The notes: generated by a model not told the origin, from the letters alone. DNA of 35,541 bases from Promethearchaeota archaeon (GCA_016839635.1 JAEOTV010000142.1:1-35541), one strand, 5' to 3'; counted from the first letter of the stretch, positions 1 to 7,496 are shown. Translations and numbers: made by a program.

Positions 1-260
1 ATTATATTTCGAACCATTTTAAGCTGATTATGCTTCTGATCTCTCGATTGAATCAAGCGGTTTAAATAAGCATTTTTTGAGGGTAGTGTACTAATTTCAT
101 CATTTATATCCCCTAATTCAAATTCTAATTCATGATATCTATTAAGTCCTTCAGATTCACTAACCCATTTAGAAGCATCTTCTTTGCTAACCTTAACTCC
201 ACATTGTTCACAATATATTGCTGAATCGTCAAGTTTTTGGCCACAATTATGACAAAACAT
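1..260 (-). CDS. Zinc-ribbon protein, 5' part only (gene runs off the window)
   Basis: The minus strand reads open from an ATG at 258-260 to the window edge, giving about 86 residues. The N-terminus holds a compact zinc ribbon with two CxxC knuckles, C3-x2-C6 in MFCHNCGQKL and C22-x2-C25 in YCEQCGVKV, as in the short zinc_ribbon_2 domains at the start of many archaeal proteins. The rest is charged and probably helical (EFELGDINDEIS, then RLIQSRDQKHNQLK). The promoter side faces the next gene, so the two are divergent. An 11-bp palindrome, aggtttaacct at 261-271, lies directly before the ATG, with a TATA-like stretch near 287-296. The function cannot be told because the C-terminal domain is outside the window. 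The zinc ribbon itself is clear. Confidence 0.72.
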   Translation of the reverse strand, partial: MFCHNCGQKLDDSAIYCEQCGVKVSKEDASKWVSESEGLNRYHELEFELGDINDEISTLPSKNAYLNRLIQSRDQKHNQLKMVRNI

Positions 261-374
261 AGGTTTAACCTGGTTATTTATTCTGAATTATACTTATTTA
301 TACATCTAACTACAAATAGTTTTGTTTATCTATATTAAGATAATTTTTAGAAGTTCTTATTATTATACATACAT

Positions 375-1058
375 ATGAAACCTAATTCATCATTTGATAT
401 CAGTATTGTATTTGATGATAAATGTCCTAAGCCAGGATTTTTAACAGGTTTTGGATTTTCTGCATTGATATTTAACTATTTTACTGAAGTATATTCCCTA
501 TTTGATACGGGTGGAAAGAGTAATGTTTTAATTCATAATATTAAAAAATTGAATGTGGATATTTCATCTATAAAAAATGTTATAATTTCTCATAATCATC
601 ATGACCATGCTGGGGGATTAGAAGGAATTCTTCAATTTAATCCTAATTTAAATATTTATGTGCCAATAAATAATTTGAAATCGTTTTCTAGGACGTTTCC
701 TAATAGTCAAGTTCATGGTATTTCTGAAATGTTAGAAATTGAAAAAAACCTTGTAATTTCTGGTCAAATTAAGGATTTTATACCTGAACAATCGGTTTAT
801 CTGAAAATTAAAAATAATGAAATAGTTATTTTAGTAGGTTGCGCTCATCCCGGTTTAGAAAAGTTTATCATGCAAGCTAAAAATATTGGTAGGATTAAAG
901 CAATAATAGGTGGATTTCATGGTTTTAAAAAATTATCATATTTAGAAGATGTAGAGTTTATAGGTGCATGCCATTGCTCAAGAAATATAAACTTAATAAA
1001 AGAGACTTTTCCAAGCCAATTTTTAAATATCTGTGTTGGAGAAAATTATTCCTTCTAA
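375..1058 (+). CDS. Metallo-beta-lactamase-fold hydrolase (COG1237-like)
   Basis: This 227-aa protein carries the HxHxDH metal motif as SHNHHDHAGG (H73, H75, D77, H78). A later GCAHPG (about residues 155-160) and GGFHGF (about 179-184) supply the further metal-binding histidines. The order DTGG, HxHxDH, GC-H-PG, GGFH is typical of the COG1237 branch, whose archaeal members include the enzyme class named for the 7,8-dihydropterin-forming step of methanopterin synthesis (RFA-P synthase relatives). The substrate here is not known. It is somewhat shorter than the usual 250-280 residues, mainly because the N-terminus is compact. The C-terminal CHCSRN segment with two cysteines is also common in this family. 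No signal peptide is visible, so it is cytoplasmic. It is transcribed divergently from the zinc-ribbon gene. Confidence 0.82.
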   Translation: MKPNSSFDISIVFDDKCPKPGFLTGFGFSALIFNYFTEVYSLFDTGGKSNVLIHNIKKLNVDISSIKNVIISHNHHDHAGGLEGILQFNPNLNIYVPINNLKSFSRTFPNSQVHGISEMLEIEKNLVISGQIKDFIPEQSVYLKIKNNEIVILVGCAHPGLEKFIMQAKNIGRIKAIIGGFHGFKKLSYLEDVEFIGACHCSRNINLIKETFPSQFLNICVGENYSF

Positions 1059-1077
1059 TAACGATAAAATTACTTAC

Positions 1078-1102
1078 AATTTCATTTTTAAAATATGAAA
1101 TT
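1078..1102 (+). terminator. Hairpin after the MBL hydrolase gene
   Basis: A perfect 8-bp inverted repeat (aatttcat at 1078-1085 and atgaaatt at 1095-1102, 9-nt loop) begins 20 nt after the stop codon. No strong T-run follows directly, so it may be a 3'-end hairpin rather than the termination site. The rest of 1059-1351 is AT-rich and shows no open frame. Only a TATA-like stretch near 1310-1320 stands out, suitably placed for the next gene. Confidence 0.35.
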
Positions 1103-1351
1103 ATCCGTGTAATTGAAATCAAATATTAAATTTCTTTGAGTAAAAAATTTAAGATTTATCTTGAGTTAGTCTTAATTAATTTATAGTAGATCATTAATAG
1201 AGAGTTTAGATTATAAATTCAGGAGTTTTGGTATATTATTTTCATTAGATACTTTTTAATATTAAGAATTTTATAGGTTTTTTTATGAAAATTAGGAATG
1301 ACTAAAAAACTTAAATAATTAAAAACACTAATATCATTAATAAGAATCTTA

Positions 1352-1924
1352 ATGTACATCACTATGGAATTATTCCCTACCTTATCAATTGGATGGGTGA
1401 ATGGTTGGATTTTTCAAGCAATATTCTTTATTTCATTTGGAATCTTTTTGTTAACTTGCTCAAAAGATGTAATCTCACGACTCTATGATGAAAAAGGATG
1501 GAACAAATTGCAGAAAACATTTACAAAAATCGCAAAAATTTTTGGTTTAATTACACTTATATTATTCATTTTTACTCCACTGAATCTTAGTTCTATAGAA
1601 TTTATTATTGGAATTATTCTAATAATTGCAGGAATAATAGGATTTCTTATAGCTCTAAATAATTTTAAGAATTCACCACTTAATAAACCAATTGCTACGG
1701 GTTTATATAAAATATCTCGTAATCCGCAATTAGTCATGATGTATTTAGCCACATTAGGTAATTGTTTAGCGATTGGTTCTTGGACTGCATTAATTATTTT
1801 TATTCTATCGATAATATCAGGGCACTTTCGAATTTTAGGAGAAGAAAAAAGGCTAACTGAACAGTATGGCGATTCTTATTTAGAATATAAAAGAAAAGTT
1901 CCACGATATTTTATATTTTTTTAA
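1352..1924 (+). CDS. ICMT/PEMT-family membrane methyltransferase, copy 1
   Basis: This 190-aa integral membrane protein has hydrophobic helices at about residues 15-35, 60-80, 85-105 and 130-155. The C-terminal half has the family core: GLYKISRNPQLVMMYL (an R-N-P substrate/cofactor loop), then EEKRLTEQYGDSYLEYKRKVPRY. This layout belongs to the isoprenylcysteine carboxyl methyltransferase / phospholipid methyltransferase superfamily, which binds S-adenosylmethionine at the membrane face. Prokaryotic members are mostly uncharacterised, so neither protein nor lipid substrates can be assigned. ATG 1352 and ATG 1364 (MELFPT) are both possible starts. A TATA-like element near 1310-1320 favours a short leader ending at 1352. 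A second member follows 43 nt downstream, probably in the same transcript. Confidence 0.8.
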   Translation: MYITMELFPTLSIGWVNGWIFQAIFFISFGIFLLTCSKDVISRLYDEKGWNKLQKTFTKIAKIFGLITLILFIFTPLNLSSIEFIIGIILIIAGIIGFLIALNNFKNSPLNKPIATGLYKISRNPQLVMMYLATLGNCLAIGSWTALIIFILSIISGHFRILGEEKRLTEQYGDSYLEYKRKVPRYFIFF

Positions 1925-1956
1925 AATATACCTATTATAAAAAATAGATTAAAAAT

Positions 1957-1961
1957 GGTGA
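1957..1961 (+). promoter_or_regulatory. Shine-Dalgarno-like GGTGA before a non-AUG start
   Basis: GGTGA is complementary to the archaeal 16S 3' tail (AUCACCUCC). It sits 6 nt before ATA 1968, the best-spaced candidate initiation codon of the next gene, which has no ATG, GTG or TTG in frame near its N-terminus. The overlapping ATG at 1955 ends after three codons. Confidence 0.4.
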
Positions 1962-1967
1962 ATTAAA

Positions 1968-2579
1968 ATAATAGAGACTATAAACATAAAAATTTTTTTT
2001 ATTATCTGTATAATTCTATTTCTAATTGGATTTTTTTGGCCTATTATTATAGTTAAAAGAAGTGGAAAAAATCCCCATGGTACACATGAGGGTTCATTAT
2101 TATTAACAAGGTTAAGTTCAGTTTCTATATTTTTATGGCTTGGTCTTATAGTTTTATATATATTATTCAATAGTTTAATAGAGAATTTATGGCGCTTAAT
2201 TTTCTTATCTAATGATATTTCAATAATAATTGGAATGATAATAATTTTATTTGGATTTCTATTTGAAATATTTGGTATTATAACTCTTGGAACAAATTTT
2301 AGGATTGAACTCCCTACAGATAATACTGAGCTTGTTACTTCTGGAATCTATAGAATAATGAGAAATCCTATAGTATTTGGCATATTTTTGCTTGTAATTG
2401 GTTCTTTTCTAATTTTACCAACGATAATTGTATTATTAATATGTATTTTTAATATTCTTACGTTTAATTCAAAAGCAATCGATGAGGAAAAATTTTTGCT
2501 TCAAAGATTTGGTGAAAAATATAATAAGTACATGAATAAAGTAGGGAGATATCTACCTTTTAAAATTAAGAGTAGTTAA
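1968..2579 (+). CDS. ICMT/PEMT-family membrane methyltransferase, copy 2, with no standard start codon
   Basis: The first in-frame ATG is at 2235 and would give only 114 aa. The frame is open from 1962, however, and the upstream part is clearly protein: a hydrophobic helix, then KRSGKNPHGTHEG, then two more helices. Starting at ATA 1968 gives 203 aa, matching its two relatives in this window (190 and 209 aa). The conserved C-terminus is present: GIYRIMRNPIVFGIFLL (R-N-P motif), then DEEKFLLQRFGEKYNKYMNKVGRYLPF. Between 1962 and 2235 there is no in-frame ATG, GTG or TTG. Either translation starts at ATA/ATT behind GGTGA (1957-1961), or the start was lost by mutation or a base-calling error (T8 run at 1993-2000). 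Enzyme class is as for copy 1; the substrate is unknown. Confidence 0.68.
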   Translation: MIETINIKIFFIICIILFLIGFFWPIIIVKRSGKNPHGTHEGSLLLTRLSSVSIFLWLGLIVLYILFNSLIENLWRLIFLSNDISIIIGMIIILFGFLFEIFGIITLGTNFRIELPTDNTELVTSGIYRIMRNPIVFGIFLLVIGSFLILPTIIVLLICIFNILTFNSKAIDEEKFLLQRFGEKYNKYMNKVGRYLPFKIKSS

Positions 2580-2653
2580 ATTATAATAAAATTACAAGTG
2601 AATAACTATAGGGAAATCTATAATAGTTTTTAATAATTTAACTATGTGATTCT

Positions 2654-3148
2654 ATGTCTAAAAAAAAAAATTCACCTCTGAGAGTAAAGTTAACAATGCA
2701 AATTAATAATTTGATTACTATTTATGAACAAAAGGCAGAGTGTGGAATTTTCTTTAAACTTGAACCAGATAAATCTCCTTTAGAAATTCTTGGTGTATTG
2801 GATTTTTTAAAAGATAGGATTAAGAAGTGGGGAAATACAAATCTCTTCAGTTATCATGGTAATCTATTTAGGAAGGGTCATGTTCTTGTGGTTGGAGCTA
2901 GACATTTAGAAGAAGCTATAAGTATAATAATTTATATGTATTTATCCAACATTGTGGACAATGAATATGGAATTAATAGTCTAATTGAAAAATTAGGATC
3001 CTCTAGTGATCTTGAAGAGTTTTTAAGAAATCAAATTTCAAAAAATACTAACAAAGGATATCCAAGTAATCCAGATTTGGAATTAAGATTATTTGATCAT
3101 ATAAAGGATATAATAGATGATCATAAAGAAAAAAATCTAAACTCTTAA
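2654..3148 (+). CDS. Hypothetical protein, soluble, 164 aa
   Basis: I do not recognise this family. The protein is soluble and mixed alpha/beta in appearance. A lysine-rich N-terminus (MSKKKNSPLRVK) is followed by an amphipathic helix, a middle segment GNLFRKGHVLVVGARHLEEA that looks like a beta-strand leading into a helix, and a polar C-terminus rich in D, K and N. There are no cysteine clusters, membrane segments or nucleotide-binding loops. The ATG follows gtgattct, a weak ribosome-binding site. The 3' end overlaps the convergent MFS gene by 12 bp. It lies 74 nt after the second ICMT-like gene on the same strand and may share its transcript. Codon use matches the neighbours. Confidence 0.6.
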   Translation: MSKKKNSPLRVKLTMQINNLITIYEQKAECGIFFKLEPDKSPLEILGVLDFLKDRIKKWGNTNLFSYHGNLFRKGHVLVVGARHLEEAISIIIYMYLSNIVDNEYGINSLIEKLGSSSDLEEFLRNQISKNTNKGYPSNPDLELRLFDHIKDIIDDHKEKNLNS

Positions 3149-4405
3149 TTTTTCTGAAGTGAATTTTTTTCTTTTAACATTTCGGGAAAATAAAATAAGA
3201 ATTATCAAAAAGGCTGGCCCGATAAATGTTAAAAACCAATGTATTCCGTATAAGTATATTTCAATAACGTATCCCGAGATTATTGGAGTCAAACCAAAAC
3301 CCATCCCTACCAAAATTTCATTTATTGTGGAATATTTTGAAGTATTTTCTGCTGTCCCGTATTCAAGCATAATTTTCAATCCCACTCCATGAATTAATCC
3401 TAATGCTAATCCAATAACTGCCGTAATAATTGAAATATACCAAATATTTCCAATTAAAGCTATTGTAAATCCAACAGTAGTGACTGCTATAATGCTTATC
3501 ATTGAGGCTATTTTTCTACTATAGACCTTTATTGAATTTATCCAAGTTAAGCCTATAAGTTGCATTAACTGTATCCCACATTGTACTATATAAGTAAGAT
3601 AAGAATAATCATCTGATAAGAGTACCTGTACAAGAATCGGGTACCCAAAAACAAAAATCGATTTTGATATTGTTAGGAACATTATACTCATCCATGAAAA
3701 TATCACAGGATAAATAATCATAGGTGTTCTTGAATTGACCATCAAATCTTCTTTAATATCTAAATGAGACAGAGGGTCTTCTGATTGGTAAATTATAGTT
3801 TCTTTCGATATGCTTGGTTTTAATTCTTTTTTAATAAAGAAACTAATCGGGATCAGTAGAAATGATAATAACCATGAAATTATCATAGGTATAAAATCAC
3901 CCCAAGAGAATGACCATAGGAAACCAACAAGAAGTCCACTAATAAAACCTGTGTTCCAAGAAAGATTAAAAAAAGCAAAATTCTTTTTAGATTCTTTAGT
4001 ACTACTCGTTTTTTGCCATTTACTTAATAGATTGAGACAGTTTGGCCAAAAAAACCCTAGTGTTAAACCCAGTAAAACTCGACATGTTATTAAAAACCAA
4101 GCTTCGGGATAGACTATTTGAAGCCCAGTTAATAGAGGAGTCAAAAATGAAGTCATTAACAGAGCATTTCTTATTCCTAAATATTTTTTGGTAATTATCT
4201 GCCCTAGCATTGGAGCAAAAATATAGGTAATTGCTCCTGCTGAAGTAATAAAACCCAAAGTACTTTCTCTAATGTGTATATCATATAGTAGATAATTTGA
4301 TAAAGCTCTCTCAAATATAGAGACATAAAATAATCTAACAAAAGCTATAAGAAAAATTGGCCAAGCCAGATAATTTTTTGATGATTGATTATTTAATCTG
4401 CTCAT
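3137..4405 (-). CDS. MFS transporter
   Basis: This 422-aa protein has about twelve hydrophobic segments and a central hydrophilic loop (about residues 190-225, KELKPSISKE...), the usual 6+6 arrangement of the major facilitator superfamily. The first half has the pattern of an early cytoplasmic loop after helix 2 (GQIITKKYLGIRNALL, a variant of motif A), and an arginine in helix 4 (CRVLLGLTLGFFWP) resembles motif B. The substrate cannot be inferred. Helix 5 NLSWNTGFISGLLVGF resembles motif C of antiporter-type members, so drug or metabolite export is possible but not shown. A TATA-like taataatt lies near 4427-4437, about 27 nt before the ATG, suggesting a leaderless or near-leaderless mRNA. 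It converges with the hypothetical gene at 2654-3148. Confidence 0.83.
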   Translation of the reverse strand: MSRLNNQSSKNYLAWPIFLIAFVRLFYVSIFERALSNYLLYDIHIRESTLGFITSAGAITYIFAPMLGQIITKKYLGIRNALLMTSFLTPLLTGLQIVYPEAWFLITCRVLLGLTLGFFWPNCLNLLSKWQKTSSTKESKKNFAFFNLSWNTGFISGLLVGFLWSFSWGDFIPMIISWLLSFLLIPISFFIKKELKPSISKETIIYQSEDPLSHLDIKEDLMVNSRTPMIIYPVIFSWMSIMFLTISKSIFVFGYPILVQVLLSDDYSYLTYIVQCGIQLMQLIGLTWINSIKVYSRKIASMISIIAVTTVGFTIALIGNIWYISIITAVIGLALGLIHGVGLKIMLEYGTAENTSKYSTINEILVGMGFGLTPIISGYVIEIYLYGIHWFLTFIGPAFLIILILFSRNVKRKKFTSEKLRV

Positions 4406-4526
4406 TTAAAGGGTTTTTAAAGTAATGTTAATTATTAAATACCTTTATCTGTCAAATTAAAAAATAAAATAGTACTTTCCTCAAATACTTTCTCAAACAG
4501 AATTAAGAAGTGAATTGACGGGTTTT

Positions 4527-5156
4527 CTAGTTTTTTTTAAATCGGGGTATAAACATTGGGACCTTCTTCATATAATCTTCGTACTCTTTGCCAAATTCTT
4601 TAATTAATTCTTTTTCTTCCTTCCAAGAAATAAAGACGTTTAAAGTAATAACTATAGGGGTAGTAAATAGAGATAAAAGAGCTGATAAGAGAAATGTAAT
4701 TCCAATATGCGCTATAACGCCTCCAAAATATTGAGGATGCCTAATTACGGAATAAAGTCCTGTTGAGATTACTTTTTCTGCTCTATGCGTTTCAGCTACT
4801 TTTAAGGTTGTTTTTTTCACTCCTCCAATTCCAAACCATATTCCAATTATGAAAAAGGGAATTGAAATTATAAGATGTGTTAGTGATATTGATAAATTAA
4901 CAATTGGAATATCAAATGTTAAACTTTCTAAAAGTGGTATAAGGAATCGAGGTTGAGGTGAAAGCCAAACACCAAACCAGAACAAAAAAAAGCCCCATCC
5001 TGAAGTGAAACTAAGAATAACACCAATTTTAGTTCCCTTCTCTTTTCCATATTTTTGTTGGAGTTTAAAGTGTTCAACTGATAAAAAATGAAGAGGAACC
5101 ATGAGACACATGCCTAATATTGAAGCAAGAAACCAGACACACATTTTTACAATCAA
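4527..5156 (-). CDS. ICMT/PEMT-family membrane methyltransferase, copy 3
   Basis: This 209-aa membrane protein has helices at about residues 5-25, 48-68, 88-112 and 145-175. The core motif reads GLYSVIRHPQYFGG, the more usual R-H-P-Q-Y form, followed by EEKELIKEFGKEYEDYMKKVPMFIPR. This is the clearest match of the three to the isoprenylcysteine carboxyl methyltransferase / phospholipid methyltransferase fold. The segment GIGGVKKTTLKVAETHRAEKVISTGLY matches the stretch leading to the SAM-binding helix in relatives. The first ATG (5156) and a second at Met5 are both possible; there is no strong ribosome-binding site. It is a single gene upstream of the MFS transporter on the same strand (gap about 120 nt). 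The substrate is unknown: lipid, small molecule or prenylated peptide are all open. Confidence 0.83.
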   Translation of the reverse strand: MIVKMCVWFLASILGMCLMVPLHFLSVEHFKLQQKYGKEKGTKIGVILSFTSGWGFFLFWFGVWLSPQPRFLIPLLESLTFDIPIVNLSISLTHLIISIPFFIIGIWFGIGGVKKTTLKVAETHRAEKVISTGLYSVIRHPQYFGGVIAHIGITFLLSALLSLFTTPIVITLNVFISWKEEKELIKEFGKEYEDYMKKVPMFIPRFKKN

Positions 5157-5302
5157 ATCAAATAATTTTTTTACAATTACATTGTATCTTTAAATAGAAT
5201 GAAAATCAATTATTTAATGCTTTAATTGTTTGCACTAATTTATAATCTTTTTTAGCATAAACTTATTATTCTCTAATCCTTAAGAATCATAATTGGTACA
5301 AT

Positions 5303-5321
5303 TTTAACCGATTATATATAT
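5303..5321 (+). promoter_or_regulatory. Archaeal BRE/TATA promoter of the cold-shock gene
   Basis: A purine-containing BRE-like taaccga (5305-5311) runs into a TATA element, ttatatata (5312-5320). Archaeal transcripts start about 25-27 nt from the TATA centre, predicting a start near 5340. That is the A of the second ATG of the gene, so the mRNA would be leaderless. Confidence 0.6.
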
Positions 5322-5339
5322 AGCCATATGGTTGTATCA

Positions 5340-5594
5340 ATGGGAAAAGGAACTGTAAAGTGGTTTGATAAGAAAAAAGGCTATGGTTTTATTACGCCAG
5401 ATGATGGATCTGCTGATATCTTTGTTCATTATTCTGCCATAGAAGGTGGAGAAGATGATTTTAAGATTATTTACGAGGGTGACATCGTAGAATATGAAAT
5501 TTCAGAGGGAAAAAAGGGGCCACAAGCTAGTAACGTTACAATAATTGAAAAAGGACCTCGAACTGATACCCGTAGCCGAAGATCTTTTTATTAA
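5340..5594 (+). CDS. cspA: Cold-shock domain protein (CspA family)
   Basis: This is a small single-domain OB-fold RNA/DNA-binding protein. It begins [17 protein letters not shown] (RNP-1 element KGYGFI), followed by [10 protein letters not shown] (RNP-2 element), the two aromatic-rich strands that stack on single-stranded nucleic acid. The usual acidic middle and the final strand PQASNVTII are present, with a short basic tail ending in RSRRSFY. Cold-shock proteins act as RNA chaperones; they are common in bacteria but patchy in archaea, so transfer from bacteria is possible. The frame is open from an earlier ATG at 5328 (adding MVVS), but the TATA box ending at 5320-5321 puts the predicted transcription start at about 5340. 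I therefore choose the second ATG, which gives 84 aa and the usual family N-terminus. Confidence 0.93.
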   Translation: MGKGTVKWFDKKKGYGFITPDDGSADIFVHYSAIEGGEDDFKIIYEGDIVEYEISEGKKGPQASNVTIIEKGPRTDTRSRRSFY

Positions 5595-5687
5595 TTAGGT
5601 AATGCATTAATTATAAAAAAGAATAAATGATATAAATATATGGAATTTTGGAAGATATGAAATATATGAAAATGAGTTTTTGGACTT

Positions 5688-5729
5688 AGATTTAATAGTA
5701 TTTTAAATCTTACAGATTCCCTTTTTTTT
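5688..5729 (+). terminator. Hairpin plus T-run downstream of the cold-shock gene
   Basis: A perfect 8-bp stem (agatttaa at 5688-5695, ttaaatct at 5703-5710) with a 7-nt loop is followed 11 nt later by a T-run at 5722-5729. It lies 94 nt after the cold-shock stop codon, so it could be the end of a long 3' untranslated region. On the other strand it lies beyond the end of the metallohydrolase remnant at 5785. Confidence 0.35.
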
Positions 5730-5784
5730 ATTTTTCACATTATTAAGAAGATAATTCAATTATTTCAATATTGGCAGTTTAGTA

Positions 5785-6009
5785 TTAAAATACATAGGGC
5801 TCGATATCTTTGGAAAGAACACCATTATCAAATTGCTTTCCGAACAATTCAGGGTTATCGGTATGCACTGGAATTATTATTTCAGGATCAATTATCTCAA
5901 TAGCTTTAATTAAATCAGTTTTTAAAGTATGACCTGAAGCATGATGTTCTTCCACAAAGTTCAGTTTAATTCGCCCATTTAGATTATAAAAGAATACTTT
6001 AAATAAGAA
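5785..6009 (-). pseudogene. Remnant of a beta-CASP / RNase J-like metallohydrolase (C-terminal end)
   Basis: The minus strand holds an open stretch of 74 codons ending in TAA at 5785-5787. It has no ATG, GTG or TTG start and is closed upstream by an in-frame stop at 6010-6012. The translation contains FVEEHHASGHTLKTDLIKAI and then IIIPVHTDNPELF. HASGH is beta-CASP motif A/B-like, and P-V-H-T-x-x-P is the motif C histidine block at the C-terminal end of RNase J and related archaeal beta-CASP nucleases. The catalytic N-terminal half (HxHxDH) is missing. The remnant stops 18 nt short of the divergent MFS gene at 6028, so the rest was probably deleted or replaced when that gene arrived. The reading frame is still clean, which suggests recent loss. 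Confidence 0.68.
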
Positions 6010-6027
6010 TTATCAATAGGAAAAATA

Positions 6028-7251
6028 ATGAATCAAAATATCCAAAAAAATCCAAATAATTATTCAATATGGCTTGAATTTGTAATATTTTTGTTATTTC
6101 TATTAGGTCCTTTAACTGGAAATATTATCAATGTCTTATTTGGGGTTTTATCTTCTTATTTTCACGTCACACCCGATAATATTTTAATTGCGATTCCAGC
6201 ATTTATGTTCCCATTTGCTATAACACAACTTTTTTCTGGTGCAATTAGTGATATTAGGGGTAGAATTCCCGTATTACTTTTGGGGTCGATATTATTTGGA
6301 ATTGCAATGTTAACCGCAGCATTGTCTTTTAACTTACAGATGTATGTAATTGCAAACATAATAGGTGGAATAGGTTTTGGATTTATTAATCCTGTACTTA
6401 TAGCATTAATGACAGATATTACACCACCACCTAATATACCTAAAAAAATGGGACATCTAGGTGCAAGTGCAAATTTAGGGGTAGGTTTAGGTCCGTTAAT
6501 TGCATCTCAAATGATTCTAATAGGCTGGCAATCAATTTATGTATTGTTTATTTTAATAACTTGTTCTTGTTTAGTCTACTTCATTTTGGCTAAAAGACCA
6601 CAGCAAAATGTTTCAGAGGAGTCAGGAGTTCATATCTTTTTATCTCAACTTTCAAAGGAATGGCGCCGATTTCCAGTTTTACTAATGATGTTATCTGCAT
6701 TCTTTATCTCACATACATATATAGCAATTAATATATGGACGTCTAAAACGCTAGCAGGAGTATTTGATGTAACAATTATTGGGATAATACTGGGTTTAGC
6801 TGGTGTTGGAGCTGCTATAACTGGAATATTAACTGGGAATTTTATAAAAAAGAAGAATGCAAAAATTCCGTTGACTTATGGTTCAATAATTTTACTTTGC
6901 GCACTACTTATAATGCTAGTAATTGGAGATATTACGATTCCAGAGCGATTCATATTTTTAGCTTTGGGCTGGATCTTAACGGGATTATCAGGAGGAATAC
7001 TTTTTACAACTATAACCTATTATAGTCAAGTTTTATCTCCTAAGCGACGTGGTGCTTTAGCAGGTTCATTAACTGCTAGCTATTTTACAGGTATTGCTCT
7101 GGTTCCAATGACACTTGCGCCATTTTCTGATAATTATGGTATTACTGGAGTTTATCTTGCAATATTGTTTGCTTCAATAATTTTTATTATAGTCACATTT
7201 TTATTATATATTTATTCTAAACGCATTGTTTCAGAAAGTTTTAAAGCTTAA
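6028..7251 (+). CDS. MFS transporter, Bcr/CflA-type drug or metabolite exporter
   Basis: This 407-aa protein has twelve predicted membrane helices. Motif A is well preserved in the loop after helix 2, SGAISDIRGRIPVLLLG (G-x3-D-x2-G-R), and a weaker copy lies in the second half (SPKRRGALAGSL). Helix 5 has GASANLGVGLGPLIA, close to motif C (G-x8-G-P) of the proton antiporter drug-export group. The overall pattern resembles the 12-helix DHA1 family (Bcr/CflA and EmrD-like). The substrate is unknown. The start ATG follows a short AT-rich leader. The gene directly follows the broken beta-CASP gene on the other strand. It belongs to a different MFS group from the transporter at 3137-4405, so the two are not recent duplicates. 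Confidence 0.85.
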   Translation: MNQNIQKNPNNYSIWLEFVIFLLFLLGPLTGNIINVLFGVLSSYFHVTPDNILIAIPAFMFPFAITQLFSGAISDIRGRIPVLLLGSILFGIAMLTAALSFNLQMYVIANIIGGIGFGFINPVLIALMTDITPPPNIPKKMGHLGASANLGVGLGPLIASQMILIGWQSIYVLFILITCSCLVYFILAKRPQQNVSEESGVHIFLSQLSKEWRRFPVLLMMLSAFFISHTYIAINIWTSKTLAGVFDVTIIGIILGLAGVGAAITGILTGNFIKKKNAKIPLTYGSIILLCALLIMLVIGDITIPERFIFLALGWILTGLSGGILFTTITYYSQVLSPKRRGALAGSLTASYFTGIALVPMTLAPFSDNYGITGVYLAILFASIIFIIVTFLLYIYSKRIVSESFKA

Positions 7252-7287
7252 AATTGATTAAATAAACTCTTTTATTATCAATTTTTG
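7250..7287 (+). terminator. Terminator between convergent genes
   Basis: A perfect 9-bp inverted repeat (aaaattgat at 7250-7258, atcaatttt at 7277-7285) overlaps the MFS stop codon and ends in a T-run. On the other strand it lies 13 nt beyond the stop of the 53-aa gene, so it may serve both. Confidence 0.45.
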
Positions 7288-7299
7288 AAATAGAGAAAA

Positions 7300-7461
7300 T
7301 TATAATTTCTTAAATTTAAATTGCAATCTTTTTTCTTGAAGATCTAAAGATTCTTTCTCATTTCGTATAATTCTAAAAACATCTCTTTTCTTCTCATCTG
7401 TTTTAAGGGTTTTTTCAATTTCTTCTTCTAATTCATCATCAGAGCTGTCTTTATCGTTCAC
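7300..7461 (-). CDS. Small charged protein, 53 aa, GTG start
   Basis: The frame runs from GTG (7459-7461) to TAA (7300-7302). The translation begins MNDKDSSDDELEEEIEKTLK and ends EKRLQFKFKKL: an acidic N-terminal third followed by a basic, heptad-like helix (KRDVFRIIRNEKESLDLQEK). I do not recognise a family. Evidence that it is real: a good TATA element (aaaatatatatttta, 7482-7496) lies centred 28 nt before the GTG, exactly where a leaderless archaeal gene needs it; the hydrophobic spacing suits an amphipathic helix; and the gene fills an otherwise empty gap between two genes. It is on the same strand as the cupin gene upstream, with its own promoter. It may be a small regulatory or partner protein, but that is a guess. 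Confidence 0.55.
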   Translation of the reverse strand: MNDKDSSDDELEEEIEKTLKTDEKKRDVFRIIRNEKESLDLQEKRLQFKFKKL

Positions 7462-7481
7462 AAATTTTAAAAAATTAAAAG

Positions 7482-7496
7482 AAAATATATATTTTA
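7482..7496 (-). promoter_or_regulatory. TATA box of the 53-aa gene
   Basis: The AT-only, nearly symmetric element aaaatatatatttta is centred at 7489, 28 nt before the GTG start at 7461. This predicts transcription starting on the initiation codon. It overlaps no coding sequence, since the cupin gene stops at 7506. Confidence 0.5.

Noticed and set aside
1949..2170. Open frame on the minus strand over the 5' part of the second methyltransferase gene
   Set aside because: The plus strand codes for an ICMT/PEMT-like N-terminus of the right length and continues into the conserved core. The antisense frame has no recognisable content.
5785..6009. The beta-CASP fragment considered as a functional small protein
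   Set aside because: It has no start codon in any usual form and lacks the catalytic N-terminal half. The motifs are only those of the C-terminal end of a longer enzyme.
3137..7251. The two MFS transporter genes considered as a recent duplication
   Set aside because: Their motif A, motif C and loop sequences differ throughout, so they belong to different MFS groups.
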